Assembly (NCBI GenBank): GCA_963794155.1
Contig: CAWCCX010000013.1
Location: 62,001-126,000 of the forward strand
Direction: 5' to 3'
Length of the DNA stretch: 64,000 bases
DNA from: Roseiarcus sp963794155
GTDB taxonomy: Bacteria > Pseudomonadota > Alphaproteobacteria > Rhizobiales > Beijerinckiaceae
A program made the translations under genes and the position numbers. Below, piece by piece: positions 26,808-35,530 of the stretch. Under the pieces are notes generated by a model, which was not told the DNA's origin, did no database searches, and was given only the letters and a program-made list of their open reading frames with translations. Every line of letters begins with the position of its first letter. Position 1 is the first letter of the stretch.

Positions 26808-29572
26808 TCGCCACTCGCCGTTGTCGGAAGGCCCACTGGTCCGCCGGTCGACAGAGGCGAGACATCTCGCTCGATCACCGCGCGATAGATCTCGTCAGCC
26901 ATGAACGGCGTCTCGAAGAGGCGCACGCCGGTTGCGTCGCGGATCGCGTTGGCGAGCGCGGCGGCGACTGGATTGTAAGGGCTCTCGCTCATGGATTTGG
27001 CCCCGAGCGGACCGATCGCGTCGAACGTCTTGGCGAAATGCACCTCGGTCGCAGGCGCGTCGGCGAAAGCGGGAATGCGGTAGCCGCGAAAGGTCGGGTT
27101 GGCGATGCGGCCCTCGGCGTCAATGATCAGCTTCTCGGTCAGCGCAGCGCCGAGCGCCTGCGTGACGCCGCCCTCGACCTGTCCGCGGCATTGCATCGGA
27201 TTGACGACCGCGCCCGCGTCGGCGGCGTGGATGCTCCTCAGGATGCGGATCTCGCCATAGCGCCGATGCACGGCGACCTCGAAGCCCTGCACATTGAAGG
27301 CGACCGACCGCGGCGTCCCGGCGCTTTTGCCCGCCCCTTCGAGCGGCGCCCCGGCGGCGATCGCGGCCGTGGCGAGCTCGGAAAGCACAATGAAGCGCGT
27401 GCCGACCGCGACATGGTCGGGGCCGAGCCGGCAAGCCTGTCGATCATTGCCGAAATGCGCGGCGGCGAAGTCGAGGATCGCCTCGGCGAGCGCCGCTGAA
27501 GCCGCGCGCGTCGCCGCCCCGGCGACGACAGTGCCGGTGCTGCCGAAGGCCCCGGTGTCATGCTCAACAAGGTCGGTGTCGGACTGGCGGATGCGCACCC
27601 GCTCGATCGTCGTCACGAGCACGCTCGCGGCGATCTGTCCGTGCACCGTGCTCGTGCCGTTGCCGAACTCGGCGGTGCCGACGAACAGATCGTACGCTCC
27701 ATCTTCGGCGAGGCGCGCGCGGCAGTCGGCGTGATGGCCGCGCGGCGGGATGGTGTCGATCATCGCCGCCGCGACGCCGCGACCGACGAGCCAGTCATCC
27801 CCAAGGTTCGCGAGCGGAACGGCCGTGAGGCGCGCTTCGACGATATCCAGGCACTGATCGAGGCCGTAGCTGCCGAATTCGACGTCATGGTTCACGTCAT
27901 CGTCGGAGCCGAGCCGATCCCCCGGACCCACGACATTGAGGCGGCGGAACGCGAACGGGTCCATGCGAAGCAGGCGCGCCAGTTCGTCCATCGCCGATTC
28001 GATGGCGAAAATGGTTTGGCTGAGGCCATAGCCGCGAAACGCCCCGCTCGGCATCGTGTGGGTATAGACGGAATAGCCGTCGATCCTCTTGTTTGGGCAC
28101 CGGTATAGCGTCACCGACTCGCCCGCGCCATGGAAGAGGACGCCGGGGCCGTGGTTGCCGTAGGCGCCGGTGTTGGCGACCATCCGCATCGAGATCGCGG
28201 TCAACCGGCCGTCGCGGCGCGCGCCGACCTTGACCTTTATCCGCATCGGATGCCGGCTGGTGGAAGCGGTAAACTGCTCCTGGCGGGTGTATTCGAGCTT
28301 GACCGGACGGCCGGTTCTCAGAACGGCGAGCGCGACGATGTCCTCGACGATCATCTCCTGCTTGCCGCCGAAGCCCCCGCCGACGCGCTCGGCGAACACC
28401 CGAACTTTGTCTGGCGGCAGGTCGAGGAGGGCGCAAAGCGCGGCGCGGGTGAGAAAGGGCGTCTGCGTGCTGGTGCGGATATTGAGCCGCTGATCCTTAT
28501 CCAGCCAGCCGATCGCGCCGTGGGTTTCGAGATGGGCGTGCTGCACCCTCTGAGTCGCGTAGACGCCTTCGTGGACGAAATCGGCTTCGGCGAAGCCGGC
28601 TTCGACGTCGCCGACATGGCTGTGCAGCTCGGCGACGATGTTGCGCTTGGGGTTGGCGATGCGCGACGCAGCCAGCTTGTCGTGGAGCAGAGGCGCGCCG
28701 GGACGCATCGCCTCCTCAGGGTCGAACACGGCGGGCAAGAGTTCATAGATCACCTGGATGAGCTCGCAGGCGGCCTCGGCAGCCGCCTCGCTTGTGCCCA
28801 CCACTGCGGCGACTCGCTGGCCGACGCAGCGAATGACCGGATCGAGCGCCAAAGTGTCGTCGGGGTCGTCGGTGAACAGCTCATGGCGCGCGGTCGAGAA
28901 GTGCCGTTGCGGGACATCCTCGTGGGTCAGAACCGCAACGACGCCCGGCGCGGCGAGTGCGGCGCTGGCGTCGATCCGCGCAATGCGGGCCGAAGCATGC
29001 GGCGAGCGCAGGATCTTCATATGCAAGAGCCCATCGATCGCGACGTCCATCGTGTAGCGGGCGCGGCCGGTGACGATGGCCTGGCTCGCGGGCGCGGCGA
29101 GGTTGCGGCCGAAGGCCTCGCCGGGCGCCGCTTCCTCCACGTGGCGGACGCCATTGACCGCGTCGGCGATCGCCCGGTAGCCGGTGCAGCGGCAGAGGTT
29201 TCCCTTGAGCGCGCGCGGCAGATCGCGGCGTTGCGCTTCGTCGAGCGCCGAGGCGGTCATCACCAGGCCAGCGGTGCAGAAGCCGCACTGGAAACCTTGG
29301 GCGTCGAGAAAGGCCTGTTGCGCCGGATGCAGGCGGCCGTCCTCGCCGGCGAGCCCCTCGATCGTCGTTACCGCGCGCCCCTCGGCACGGAAGGCAGGCA
29401 CGAGGCAGCTATGCACCGGCTTGCCGTCGAGATGGACGGTGCAGGCGCCGCAGTCGCCGGCGTCGCAGCCTTTCTTCACCCCGAACCAGCCAAGCTCGCG
29501 CAGGAAGGTGCGCAGGCACTGGCCGGGCCGCGGCGTCGCCGCATGGCTCGTGCCGTTGACGAGGAAACTCAA
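26756..29572 (-). CDS. Xanthine dehydrogenase-family molybdopterin subunit fused to [2Fe-2S] subunit
   Basis: A 938-residue fusion. Residues about 1-150 form the iron-sulfur subunit: plant-type cluster ligands Cys36, Cys41, Cys44 and Cys56, then a second cluster at Cys96/Cys99 and Cys127/Cys129 (GNLCRCTGY). The rest is the Moco subunit, with ERVGGGFGGKQEMIVEDIVALAV, SGAFRGYGLSQTIFAIESAMDEL, and a C-terminal SMSESPYNP segment that carries the probable catalytic Glu. The substrate is unknown (purine or N-heterocycle or aldehyde). It overlaps the FAD subunit gene by 4 bp. The C-terminal tail is encoded by the repeat. Confidence 0.88.
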   Translation of the reverse strand: MSFLVNGTSHAATPRPGQCLRTFLRELGWFGVKKGCDAGDCGACTVHLDGKPVHSCLVPAFRAEGRAVTTIEGLAGEDGRLHPAQQAFLDAQGFQCGFCTAGLVMTASALDEAQRRDLPRALKGNLCRCTGYRAIADAVNGVRHVEEAAPGEAFGRNLAAPASQAIVTGRARYTMDVAIDGLLHMKILRSPHASARIARIDASAALAAPGVVAVLTHEDVPQRHFSTARHELFTDDPDDTLALDPVIRCVGQRVAAVVGTSEAAAEAACELIQVIYELLPAVFDPEEAMRPGAPLLHDKLAASRIANPKRNIVAELHSHVGDVEAGFAEADFVHEGVYATQRVQHAHLETHGAIGWLDKDQRLNIRTSTQTPFLTRAALCALLDLPPDKVRVFAERVGGGFGGKQEMIVEDIVALAVLRTGRPVKLEYTRQEQFTASTSRHPMRIKVKVGARRDGRLTAISMRMVANTGAYGNHGPGVLFHGAGESVTLYRCPNKRIDGYSVYTHTMPSGAFRGYGLSQTIFAIESAMDELARLLRMDPFAFRRLNVVGPGDRLGSDDDVNHDVEFGSYGLDQCLDIVEARLTAVPLANLGDDWLVGRGVAAAMIDTIPPRGHHADCRARLAEDGAYDLFVGTAEFGNGTSTVHGQIAASVLVTTIERVRIRQSDTDLVEHDTGAFGSTGTVVAGAATRAASAALAEAILDFAAAHFGNDRQACRLGPDHVAVGTRFIVLSELATAAIAAGAPLEGAGKSAGTPRSVAFNVQGFEVAVHRRYGEIRILRSIHAADAGAVVNPMQCRGQVEGGVTQALGAALTEKLIIDAEGRIANPTFRGYRIPAFADAPATEVHFAKTFDAIGPLGAKSMSESPYNPVAAALANAIRDATGVRLFETPFMADEIYRAVIERDVSPLSTGGPVGLPTTASGDVIASDRAPKDARLSTG

Positions 29573-30393
29573 GGCCGGCCTCGGCCGAGTTCGTTCAGGA
29601 TTTCCGCGGCGAACGCGAAGGTCATATGCCGGCGCCAGTCCGGCCGGCCGTGGACGTCGTCATAGAATTGACTCGGCGGAATTTCGCTGTCGAGCCGTTG
29701 GGCCAGGGCGTCCGGTTCGGGGGCGCGGTCGAAGATCAGCCGCACTGGCCGCAGGGTGGAGGCGGTGACGCATAGAGTGAATCCACCGTCCGCCGCGCGC
29801 GAGCCGGTCACCAGGGCGCCGGACCGGCCGAGCGGGGTGAGCGAGACGCGGCGGAACGCCGTGCGCCGCATCAGCGCCGCGCGCGGGAGTTCGACCCCGC
29901 GCAGAAGCTCGCCCTGGCGCAGGGCGTTGCGTTGCGGATCGAGGACGAAGTCGAATATGGAGAGGCGCCGCTCGCCGCCCTCCGGCATCCAGATCACGCA
30001 GACCCCGTCGAGCGCCGCCGAGAGCGAGATCATCGGCCCGGCCGGCAGCGCCATGCACAAGTTGCCGCCGACGGTCGCCATGTTCCAGATCTTGAACGAG
30101 GCGAGAAAGGCGCGGCAGCACTGGCCGATAAGCTCGGCCGCGGTCCACGAGGCGGGCGCCTCGAAAGCGTTGAGCGACGCGATCGTGCAAGTCGCGGCGA
30201 CAAACAGCCCGGAGTCGCCTATCCGCAAGGGCGCCCAGTCGAGGGTCGAGAGGTCGATGAGGCGTCTTAAGTTGGGTTGCGGCTCCGAAAACAGCCAGGT
30301 GCCGCCCGCGAGCCATGCGTCGCCGGCGGCGAAGGATCCGATGTCGTCGCGGCTCCGAGGCCGCGCAACCGTCGTGATGGCGTTGAGGTCCAT
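29569..30393 (-). CDS. Xanthine dehydrogenase-family FAD-binding subunit
   Basis: Medium FAD subunit that passes electrons from the Fe-S clusters to NAD or another acceptor. AAGDAWLAGGTWLFSEPQPNLRRLIDLS is the FAD-binding loop near residue 30. NMATVGGNLCMALPAGP is the second FAD motif. The 274-residue length fits CoxM/XdhB proteins. The stop and the next start share ATGA, so the enzyme is a two-gene operon. No XdhC maturation gene lies nearby. Confidence 0.88.
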   Translation of the reverse strand: MDLNAITTVARPRSRDDIGSFAAGDAWLAGGTWLFSEPQPNLRRLIDLSTLDWAPLRIGDSGLFVAATCTIASLNAFEAPASWTAAELIGQCCRAFLASFKIWNMATVGGNLCMALPAGPMISLSAALDGVCVIWMPEGGERRLSIFDFVLDPQRNALRQGELLRGVELPRAALMRRTAFRRVSLTPLGRSGALVTGSRAADGGFTLCVTASTLRPVRLIFDRAPEPDALAQRLDSEIPPSQFYDDVHGRPDWRRHMTFAFAAEILNELGRGRP

Positions 30394-30413
30394 GGCCGCC
30401 CAATCGACAAGGC

Positions 30414-30444
30414 GGCTGGCGCTTCCATGTTTTCAGCGCCAGCC
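30414..30444 (-). promoter_or_regulatory. Inverted repeat just upstream of the FAD-subunit gene
   Basis: GGCTGGCGCT (30414-30423) and AGCGCCAGCC (30435-30444) form a perfect 10-bp inverted repeat with an 11-base spacer. It lies about 20 bases upstream of the start at 30393. It could be an operator for the hydroxylase operon or a leader hairpin that hides the ribosome site. Confidence 0.45.
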
Positions 30445-30566
30445 AGCCTCACGTGTGGCCCATGCAGTTTATGTGCCCCATTTTGTTTTGTTATTTCGGC
30501 GTCGGGGCCGGTGTTGGCCGGGCTAGCGGCGGCTCGCACTCCGGTCGCTTGATAAGCCTCCAAGAG

Positions 30567-31019
30567 CTAGTTCGTCGACGGCGCCGAGCCCGGGCGATCT
30601 TGCCCGCGCGGATCGTCGCCCGGATCGAGATATTCGAGGCCGAGCGGCCCGATCGCGTTGACCTGACTGACGTACTCGCCGGACTTCGCCCAGTGGAAAT
30701 GCCACGTATCGCCGGGCAGGACGATGACGCTGCCGGGCGGATAGGCCGTGACGTTGTCGCCGTCGAACTTTTCGCCGAGGCCGATGTAGAAAACGCCGGA
30801 AATGACCGTATAGATGCGGTCCTCCGGATGCCGGTGCGGCATAAGCTTGACGCCCATCGGCGCCTTGACCCTGATCACGTAGGGGCCCGGCTTGGCGGGA
30901 TCGCCAACAAGGACGGCGAGGCGGACCGAAGGCGGGAACGCCGGAAACGGCCGCCATTCGATGTCATCGGGCAGCACGGCTCGGAAGGCGGTCTCGCCCG
31001 GCTGGTGGGTTCTCGCCAT
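30567..31019 (-). CDS. Cupin-domain protein
   Basis: A 150-residue single-domain cupin. Motif 1 appears as MPHRHPEDRIYTVISG (two His and a Glu/Asp metal ligand set) and motif 2 as PGSVIVLPGDTWHFHWAKSG. ATG 31019 is supported by AGGAGA six bases upstream; a TTG at 31025 is less likely. It lies downstream of an NTF2-like gene in the same direction with a 71-bp gap. The substrate is unknown. Confidence 0.8.
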   Translation of the reverse strand: MARTHQPGETAFRAVLPDDIEWRPFPAFPPSVRLAVLVGDPAKPGPYVIRVKAPMGVKLMPHRHPEDRIYTVISGVFYIGLGEKFDGDNVTAYPPGSVIVLPGDTWHFHWAKSGEYVSQVNAIGPLGLEYLDPGDDPRGQDRPGSAPSTN

Positions 31020-31090
31020 CGACAATCTCCTCTTCCGTGTGCGTTGGCGGATAAATATTGATGGTTCCGCCGCCGCGCGCGGCCAACGGC

Positions 31091-31471
31091 TCAGAACATC
31101 GTGTTGTTGTTCGCCGCCGTTTCCGGGATCGGCTGGATCACATCCCAGTGCTCGACCACCTTGCCCTCTTCCAACCGGAAGATGTCAACGACGGCTTCGC
31201 CGCGCGGATTGTCCGATAGGCCGTGCCAGTGGCTGTGGAGGATGACGTAATCACCGTCCGCGAAGACGCGCTTGATCTCGCCATGCGCGTCCGGATGATT
31301 GGCCAGAATCCAGGCGACGAACTTGCGTACGCCCTCCACGCCGTCCTCGATGAGAGGATTGTGCTGGCGATACGGGCTGCCGGCATAGATCCGGAACGCG
31401 TTCTCGACGTCGCCTTCAAAGAGCGCCTTCTTGTAGAAGGCGACGGTATTGGCTTTGTTCGCTTCAGACAT
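31091..31471 (-). CDS. SnoaL/NTF2-like protein
   Basis: A 126-residue alpha+beta cone-fold protein of the SnoaL-like type. It shows YRQHNPLIEDGVEGVRKF, DGDYVILHSHWHG and VVDIFRLEEGKVVEHWDVIQPIPE, the usual family order. Start MSEANKANT at 31471 has AGGA eight bases upstream. The pocket could hold a small hydrophobic substrate. It follows the alpha/beta hydrolase gene by 26 bp, so the two are probably co-expressed. Confidence 0.85.
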   Translation of the reverse strand: MSEANKANTVAFYKKALFEGDVENAFRIYAGSPYRQHNPLIEDGVEGVRKFVAWILANHPDAHGEIKRVFADGDYVILHSHWHGLSDNPRGEAVVDIFRLEEGKVVEHWDVIQPIPETAANNNTMF

Positions 31472-31497
31472 GGCCGTTCCTTTCAGGGCGCCGCCAA

Positions 31498-32493
31498 CTA
31501 GTTCATGAAGCCCCGGACGAGACGGGCAATCTGATCCGCCGCCGTGTCGAGCGCGAAATGACCGGCGTCGAGGACATGGACTTCGGCCTTCGGAACATCG
31601 CGGCGATAGGCGTCCGGCTCCGAGATGTCGAACGACGGGTCGTGTTTGCCCCACAGGACAAGAAGCCGCGGCTGCCGCTCGCGCAGCCATGCCTGCCAGC
31701 GGGGGTAGGCCTCGACGTTGGTGCGATAGTCGTAGAAGAGGTCGGTCTGGATGTCCGTCTGCCCGGGCCTGCTCAGGAACGCGAATTCGTCTGTCCAAAA
31801 ATCGGGGTCGTAGCGATTGACGTCCGGATCGCTGCCGACATGGCGGCCTCGCGTTGTCGCCAGCGATAGGAAATTCGCCCTGAGCCCGCTTTCGTTGGCG
31901 GCGCGATCGGCCCAGAAGGCGCGGCGCGGCTTCCAGAGCGCGCCGAGACCTTCGTTGTGGGCGACAGCGTTCTGAATGATGAGCGCCTCGACGCGCTCAG
32001 GATGGGCGAGGCCCATGCGAAAACCGACCGGGCCGCCGTAATCCTGCAGGTAGAGCGTGTAACGCGAGAGCCCGAGCGCTTCGGTGAAGCGGTCCATGAT
32101 CGCGGCGAGATGATCGAACGTGTAGGCGAATGTCTTCGGGTCCGGCCAGTCGCTGTGTCCGAAGCCCGGGTAGTCGGGCGCGATCAGGTGATAGCGATCG
32201 GCGAGCCGGGCGAAGAGAGGCTCGTACATCCGCGACGACGAGGGAAAACCGTGCAAAAGCAGAAGCGTCGGCGCGTCTTTCGGGCCCGCCTCCCGGTAGA
32301 AGATGGAGAGCCCATCGACCTCAACCGTGCGATAGAGCGTCGGGCGTTCCACGGCGCGCTCCTTCTCTTGGGCGTGAGCCGCAAATGGAAAGGACGCGAG
32401 CAACGAGAAAACCGCCAGCGCCAACGCGGCGGTTTTCTCGAGCGGCCTCGCGCCGAGGCGGACCGGCGAAAGCCCGGTCAGCGACCCGAACAT
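31498..32493 (-). CDS. Secreted alpha/beta hydrolase (haloalkane dehalogenase/epoxide hydrolase-like)
   Basis: A 331-residue enzyme with a Sec signal peptide (hydrophobic core 21-40, cleavage after AHA). The oxyanion motif HGFPSSS is at 81. The nucleophile elbow LQDYGGP gives Asp151 in place of Ser, as in haloalkane dehalogenases and epoxide hydrolases. The late acid is in LWGKHDPSF and the catalytic His in DAGHFALD near 315. It is six bases after osmC and before the SnoaL-like gene. The natural substrate is unknown. Confidence 0.82.
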   Translation of the reverse strand: MFGSLTGLSPVRLGARPLEKTAALALAVFSLLASFPFAAHAQEKERAVERPTLYRTVEVDGLSIFYREAGPKDAPTLLLLHGFPSSSRMYEPLFARLADRYHLIAPDYPGFGHSDWPDPKTFAYTFDHLAAIMDRFTEALGLSRYTLYLQDYGGPVGFRMGLAHPERVEALIIQNAVAHNEGLGALWKPRRAFWADRAANESGLRANFLSLATTRGRHVGSDPDVNRYDPDFWTDEFAFLSRPGQTDIQTDLFYDYRTNVEAYPRWQAWLRERQPRLLVLWGKHDPSFDISEPDAYRRDVPKAEVHVLDAGHFALDTAADQIARLVRGFMN

Positions 32494-32499
32494 GACGGC

Positions 32500-32922
32500 T
32501 CAGACGAGCTTGGCGTCCAGCGTGATCTCTGCGTTCAGGACTTTGGAGACCGGGCAGTTCTTCTCGGCGCCTTTCGCCAATTCGGCGAATTTGGCTGCGT
32601 CCAGGTTCGGGACCTTGGCGCGCAGGGTGAGAGCCGACTTGCTGATCTTGAAACCCTGGCCTTCGGGCTCGAGCGTGACCGCGGCCTCGGTCTCAAGCTC
32701 GGTCGGGTTAAGACCCGCGAGCTGCATTCCGAATGCGAGCGCCATGGTGAAGCAACCGGCGTGCGCCGCGGCGATGAGCTCTTCGGGATTGGTCCCCTTC
32801 TCGTTCTCGAACCGCGTCTTGAAGGAATAGGGGGTGCCCGCGAGCACGCCGGAATCGCTGGAGAGACTGCCGCTCCCGTCCCGACCCGTCCCGTGCCAAA
32901 CCGCTTTCGCCTTGCGAATCAT
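32500..32922 (-). CDS. OsmC-family peroxiredoxin
   Basis: Thiol peroxidase of the OsmC/OhrA superfamily, detoxifying organic hydroperoxides. The 140-residue sequence carries the two catalytic cysteines, Cys57 (AAAHAGCFTMAL) and Cys123 (KNCPVSK). GGAGAG precedes ATG 32922. It appears to head a small minus-strand operon with hydrolase, SnoaL-like and cupin genes. Confidence 0.92.
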   Translation of the reverse strand: MIRKAKAVWHGTGRDGSGSLSSDSGVLAGTPYSFKTRFENEKGTNPEELIAAAHAGCFTMALAFGMQLAGLNPTELETEAAVTLEPEGQGFKISKSALTLRAKVPNLDAAKFAELAKGAEKNCPVSKVLNAEITLDAKLV

Positions 32923-33053
32923 GTCAACTCTCCTCTGGCGCCTGTGCCGGGGTCCACCCGAGCGTTCTCATTTAAGCTGTCGCACGCGTCATGACCATGG
33001 CGCCGTCACGCGGGCGCGGTGGTCAGCTCGCCGGGCCAATGCGGGTCGGCTCC

Positions 33054-34112
33054 TCAAGCCTTGGCCGCCGATATGACCGCTTCGGCGAAGGCTTGCGGGG
33101 CCTCTTGCGGCAGGTTGTGGCCGACGCCGCCTTTGATGAGCCGGTGCTCGTATCGGCCCGAGAATTTGCCGCGATAGGCTGCAGGCTCCGGGTGGGGCGC
33201 GCCGTTGGCGTCGCCTTCCATCGTGATCGTGGGCACGGTGATGACCGGCCCTTCGGCGAGTTTCTTTTCCACATCGTCGTATTTTCGCTCGCCGTCGGCG
33301 AGATCGAGCCGCCAGCGGTAATTGTGGATCACGATCGCGACGTGGTCGGGGTTGTCGAAGGCCGCCGCGCTGCGGTCGAACGCAGCGTCGTCGAAGTCCC
33401 ATTTCGGCGAGGCGAGCCGCCAGATGAGCTTCGCAAAGTCGTGTCGGTTCTTGTCATAGCCGACGCGGCGGCGCTCGGTGGCGAAATAGAATTGGTACCA
33501 CCATTGGAGTTCGGCCGCCGGCGGCAATGGCGCCTTGCCGGCTTCCTGGCTGCCGATCAGGTAGCCGCTGACCGAGACCAGCGCCTTGCAGCGCTCGGGC
33601 CAAAGCGCGGCGACGATGTCGGCCGTGCGCGCGCCCCAATCGAAACCCGCAAGCACCGCCTTGTCGATCTTGAGCGCATCCATCAAGGCGATCGTATCGA
33701 GCGCGACCGCCGATTGCTGGCCGTTGCGGACAGTGTCGTCCGACAGAAAGCGCGTCGTGCCGTATCCGCGCACATAGGGGACGATCACCCGGTAGCCCGC
33801 CGAGGCCAGCAAGGGCGCGACGTCGACGAAGCTATGGATGTCGTAAGGCCAGCCATGGAGAAGCAAGACCGCCGGACCCTCAGCGGGGCCGGCTTCGGCG
33901 TAGCCGATATTGAGGACGCCGGCGTCGATCTGGTTCAACGGGCCGAACGCGGCGTTCGTTCCCGGCTTGGCCGCGGGCGACGTCGTTTCGGCGGCTTGCG
34001 CGTTCGCAGTTCCCATGACGCCCAACTGGGCGGCGGCGATGCTCATCGTCGCGGCGCCGAGGAAGCGGCGGCGGTGAAGGTCGAGATCTTCGCTCGTGTG
34101 GATGGTGTCCAT
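33054..34112 (-). CDS. Tat-exported alpha/beta hydrolase with Asp nucleophile
   Basis: A 352-residue protein with a twin-arginine signal (HRRRFLGAATMS, residues 13-24) ending near NAQA. HGWPYD at 86 is the oxyanion region; the elbow LAGFDWGARTA places Asp158 as the nucleophile. KGGVGHNLPQEAP near residue 330 provides the catalytic His. It is related to epoxide hydrolases and haloalkane dehalogenases; Tat export implies periplasmic action on a folded enzyme. AAGGAG supports the start. Its upstream region is a dispersed repeat. Confidence 0.82.
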   Translation of the reverse strand: MDTIHTSEDLDLHRRRFLGAATMSIAAAQLGVMGTANAQAAETTSPAAKPGTNAAFGPLNQIDAGVLNIGYAEAGPAEGPAVLLLHGWPYDIHSFVDVAPLLASAGYRVIVPYVRGYGTTRFLSDDTVRNGQQSAVALDTIALMDALKIDKAVLAGFDWGARTADIVAALWPERCKALVSVSGYLIGSQEAGKAPLPPAAELQWWYQFYFATERRRVGYDKNRHDFAKLIWRLASPKWDFDDAAFDRSAAAFDNPDHVAIVIHNYRWRLDLADGERKYDDVEKKLAEGPVITVPTITMEGDANGAPHPEPAAYRGKFSGRYEHRLIKGGVGHNLPQEAPQAFAEAVISAAKA

Positions 34113-34141
34113 TGATGGCGCTCCTTGAAACCACGCACAAC

Positions 34142-34243
34142 CGTCATTGCGAGGACCTCGGGGCTTTGACCCGGGGGACGAAGCAATCCAGGGATCGTAG
34201 GGCGGCGCCGGTCGTGGATTGCTTCACTTCGCTTGCAATGATG
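34142..34243. repeat. Dispersed inverted repeat element, copy 2
   Basis: Begins CGTCATTGCGAG and ends CTTGCAATGATG, with inner arms GAAGCAATCCAGG and TGGATTGCTTC, as in the copy at 26678-26807. It fills the gap between two alpha/beta hydrolase genes and lies 30 bp upstream of the start at 34112, so it may carry or disturb that gene's promoter. Confidence 0.8.
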
Positions 34244-34279
34244 GAAGGCGCTCAAACTAGGTTGATCCCGACGCCCGCT

Positions 34280-35476
34280 TTAGGAGGCCCGTAGCGATCG
34301 GAACGCCTCTCGCATCTCGGCGCTGAACAGGTGCGGCTGTTCCCAGGCGGCAAAGTGCCCGCCTTTTTCGACCTTGTTGTAATAGATAAGTTTGGGATAC
34401 GCCCGCTCCGCCCAACTTCGCGGGCACTGATAGAGCTCGTCAGGGAAGGCGCTGACCGCGACCGGGATCGAGACGCCCTTCGGGGCGAAAAACGCCAGTT
34501 TGTTCTCCCAATAGAGACGCGCCGACGAGACCCCCGTGTTCGTCAGCCAATAAAGCGTGATGTTTTCGAGCACGTCATCTCGCGTGAGGCCGACGGATTG
34601 TCCGTCAAACACGCGCGCCATCAGTTCGTAGCTCCGCGCGTCGTGATCGAGGATCCAGGCCGCGAGACCCGCGGGTGAATCCTCGATCCCGTACAGCGTC
34701 TGTGGGTGGTTCCCCATCTCGAGGGCGTAGGAGAGGCCATGCTTGTAGAAAAAGGCCAGCTGCTCGTATGCGCCTCTCTCGTCGGGTAAGAGACCTGACG
34801 GCGCCGGCGCGCCGCCTAAAGCCGCCCCGTCGATGTCGGCTGGAACTGCGCCCGGCATGCTGTTGTGAATGCCGAGCAATTCCGGAGGCGCCTGCACGCC
34901 GATCTGATCGGTGACGAGCGCGCCCCAATCGCCGCCTTGCGCCACGTATCTCGTGTATCCAAGGCGCTTCATCAGCACGATCCAGGCGCGTGCGATGCGA
35001 ACAGCGTCCCAACCGGTCGCCGTCGGCTTGCCCGAAAACCCGTAGCCCGGCATCGACGGAATCACCAGGTCAAAAGCGTCCGACGCGCTCGCCCCGTGCG
35101 CGGTCGGATCGGTCAGGGGACCGACGATCTTCAGTTGCTCGATGACCGAGCCGGGCCATCCGTGGGTGACGATGAGCGGCAGCGCATTTTCGTGCTTCGA
35201 ACGAACGTGGATGAAATGAACATCGAGTCCATCGATGTTCGTCATGAACTGCGGCAAGGCGTTCAGCCTCGCCTCGACCTTCCGCCAGTCGTAATCCGTC
35301 TGCCAATAGCGCGCGACGTTCTGCATCGTCGCCAGCTGCACGCCTTGCGTTGCATCCGCGACCAGTTCCCGCTTAGGCCACTTTGTCGCGGCGATCCGCC
35401 GCCGGAGGTCGGCGAGCGCCTCGTCGGACACCGCGATGTGGAAAGGGCGGATCGCATCGTTTTGGGCCGTGCTCAT
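34280..35476 (-). CDS. Epoxide hydrolase, EHN-domain type, cytoplasmic paralogue
   Basis: A 398-residue epoxide hydrolase. The N-terminal EHN domain (RPFHIAVSDEALADLRRRIAATKWP) precedes the alpha/beta fold. HGWPGS near 104 forms the oxyanion hole. AQGGDWGALV gives the Asp nucleophile near 180. KGGHFAAWEQP near 375 holds the catalytic His. There is no signal peptide. AAGGAGA precedes ATG 35476. It is closely similar along its length to the next gene upstream, pointing to tandem duplication. Confidence 0.9.
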   Translation of the reverse strand: MSTAQNDAIRPFHIAVSDEALADLRRRIAATKWPKRELVADATQGVQLATMQNVARYWQTDYDWRKVEARLNALPQFMTNIDGLDVHFIHVRSKHENALPLIVTHGWPGSVIEQLKIVGPLTDPTAHGASASDAFDLVIPSMPGYGFSGKPTATGWDAVRIARAWIVLMKRLGYTRYVAQGGDWGALVTDQIGVQAPPELLGIHNSMPGAVPADIDGAALGGAPAPSGLLPDERGAYEQLAFFYKHGLSYALEMGNHPQTLYGIEDSPAGLAAWILDHDARSYELMARVFDGQSVGLTRDDVLENITLYWLTNTGVSSARLYWENKLAFFAPKGVSIPVAVSAFPDELYQCPRSWAERAYPKLIYYNKVEKGGHFAAWEQPHLFSAEMREAFRSLRAS

Positions 35477-35530
35477 CGAAAAATCTCCTTGGTTCGATGC
35501 CTGGTTGGAAGGCGGGTCGCCCGCAGCGGG

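Noticed and set aside
28130..29665. Plus-strand open frame of 511 codons
   Set aside because: Antisense of the molybdenum hydroxylase, whose cluster cysteines are clear on the minus strand.
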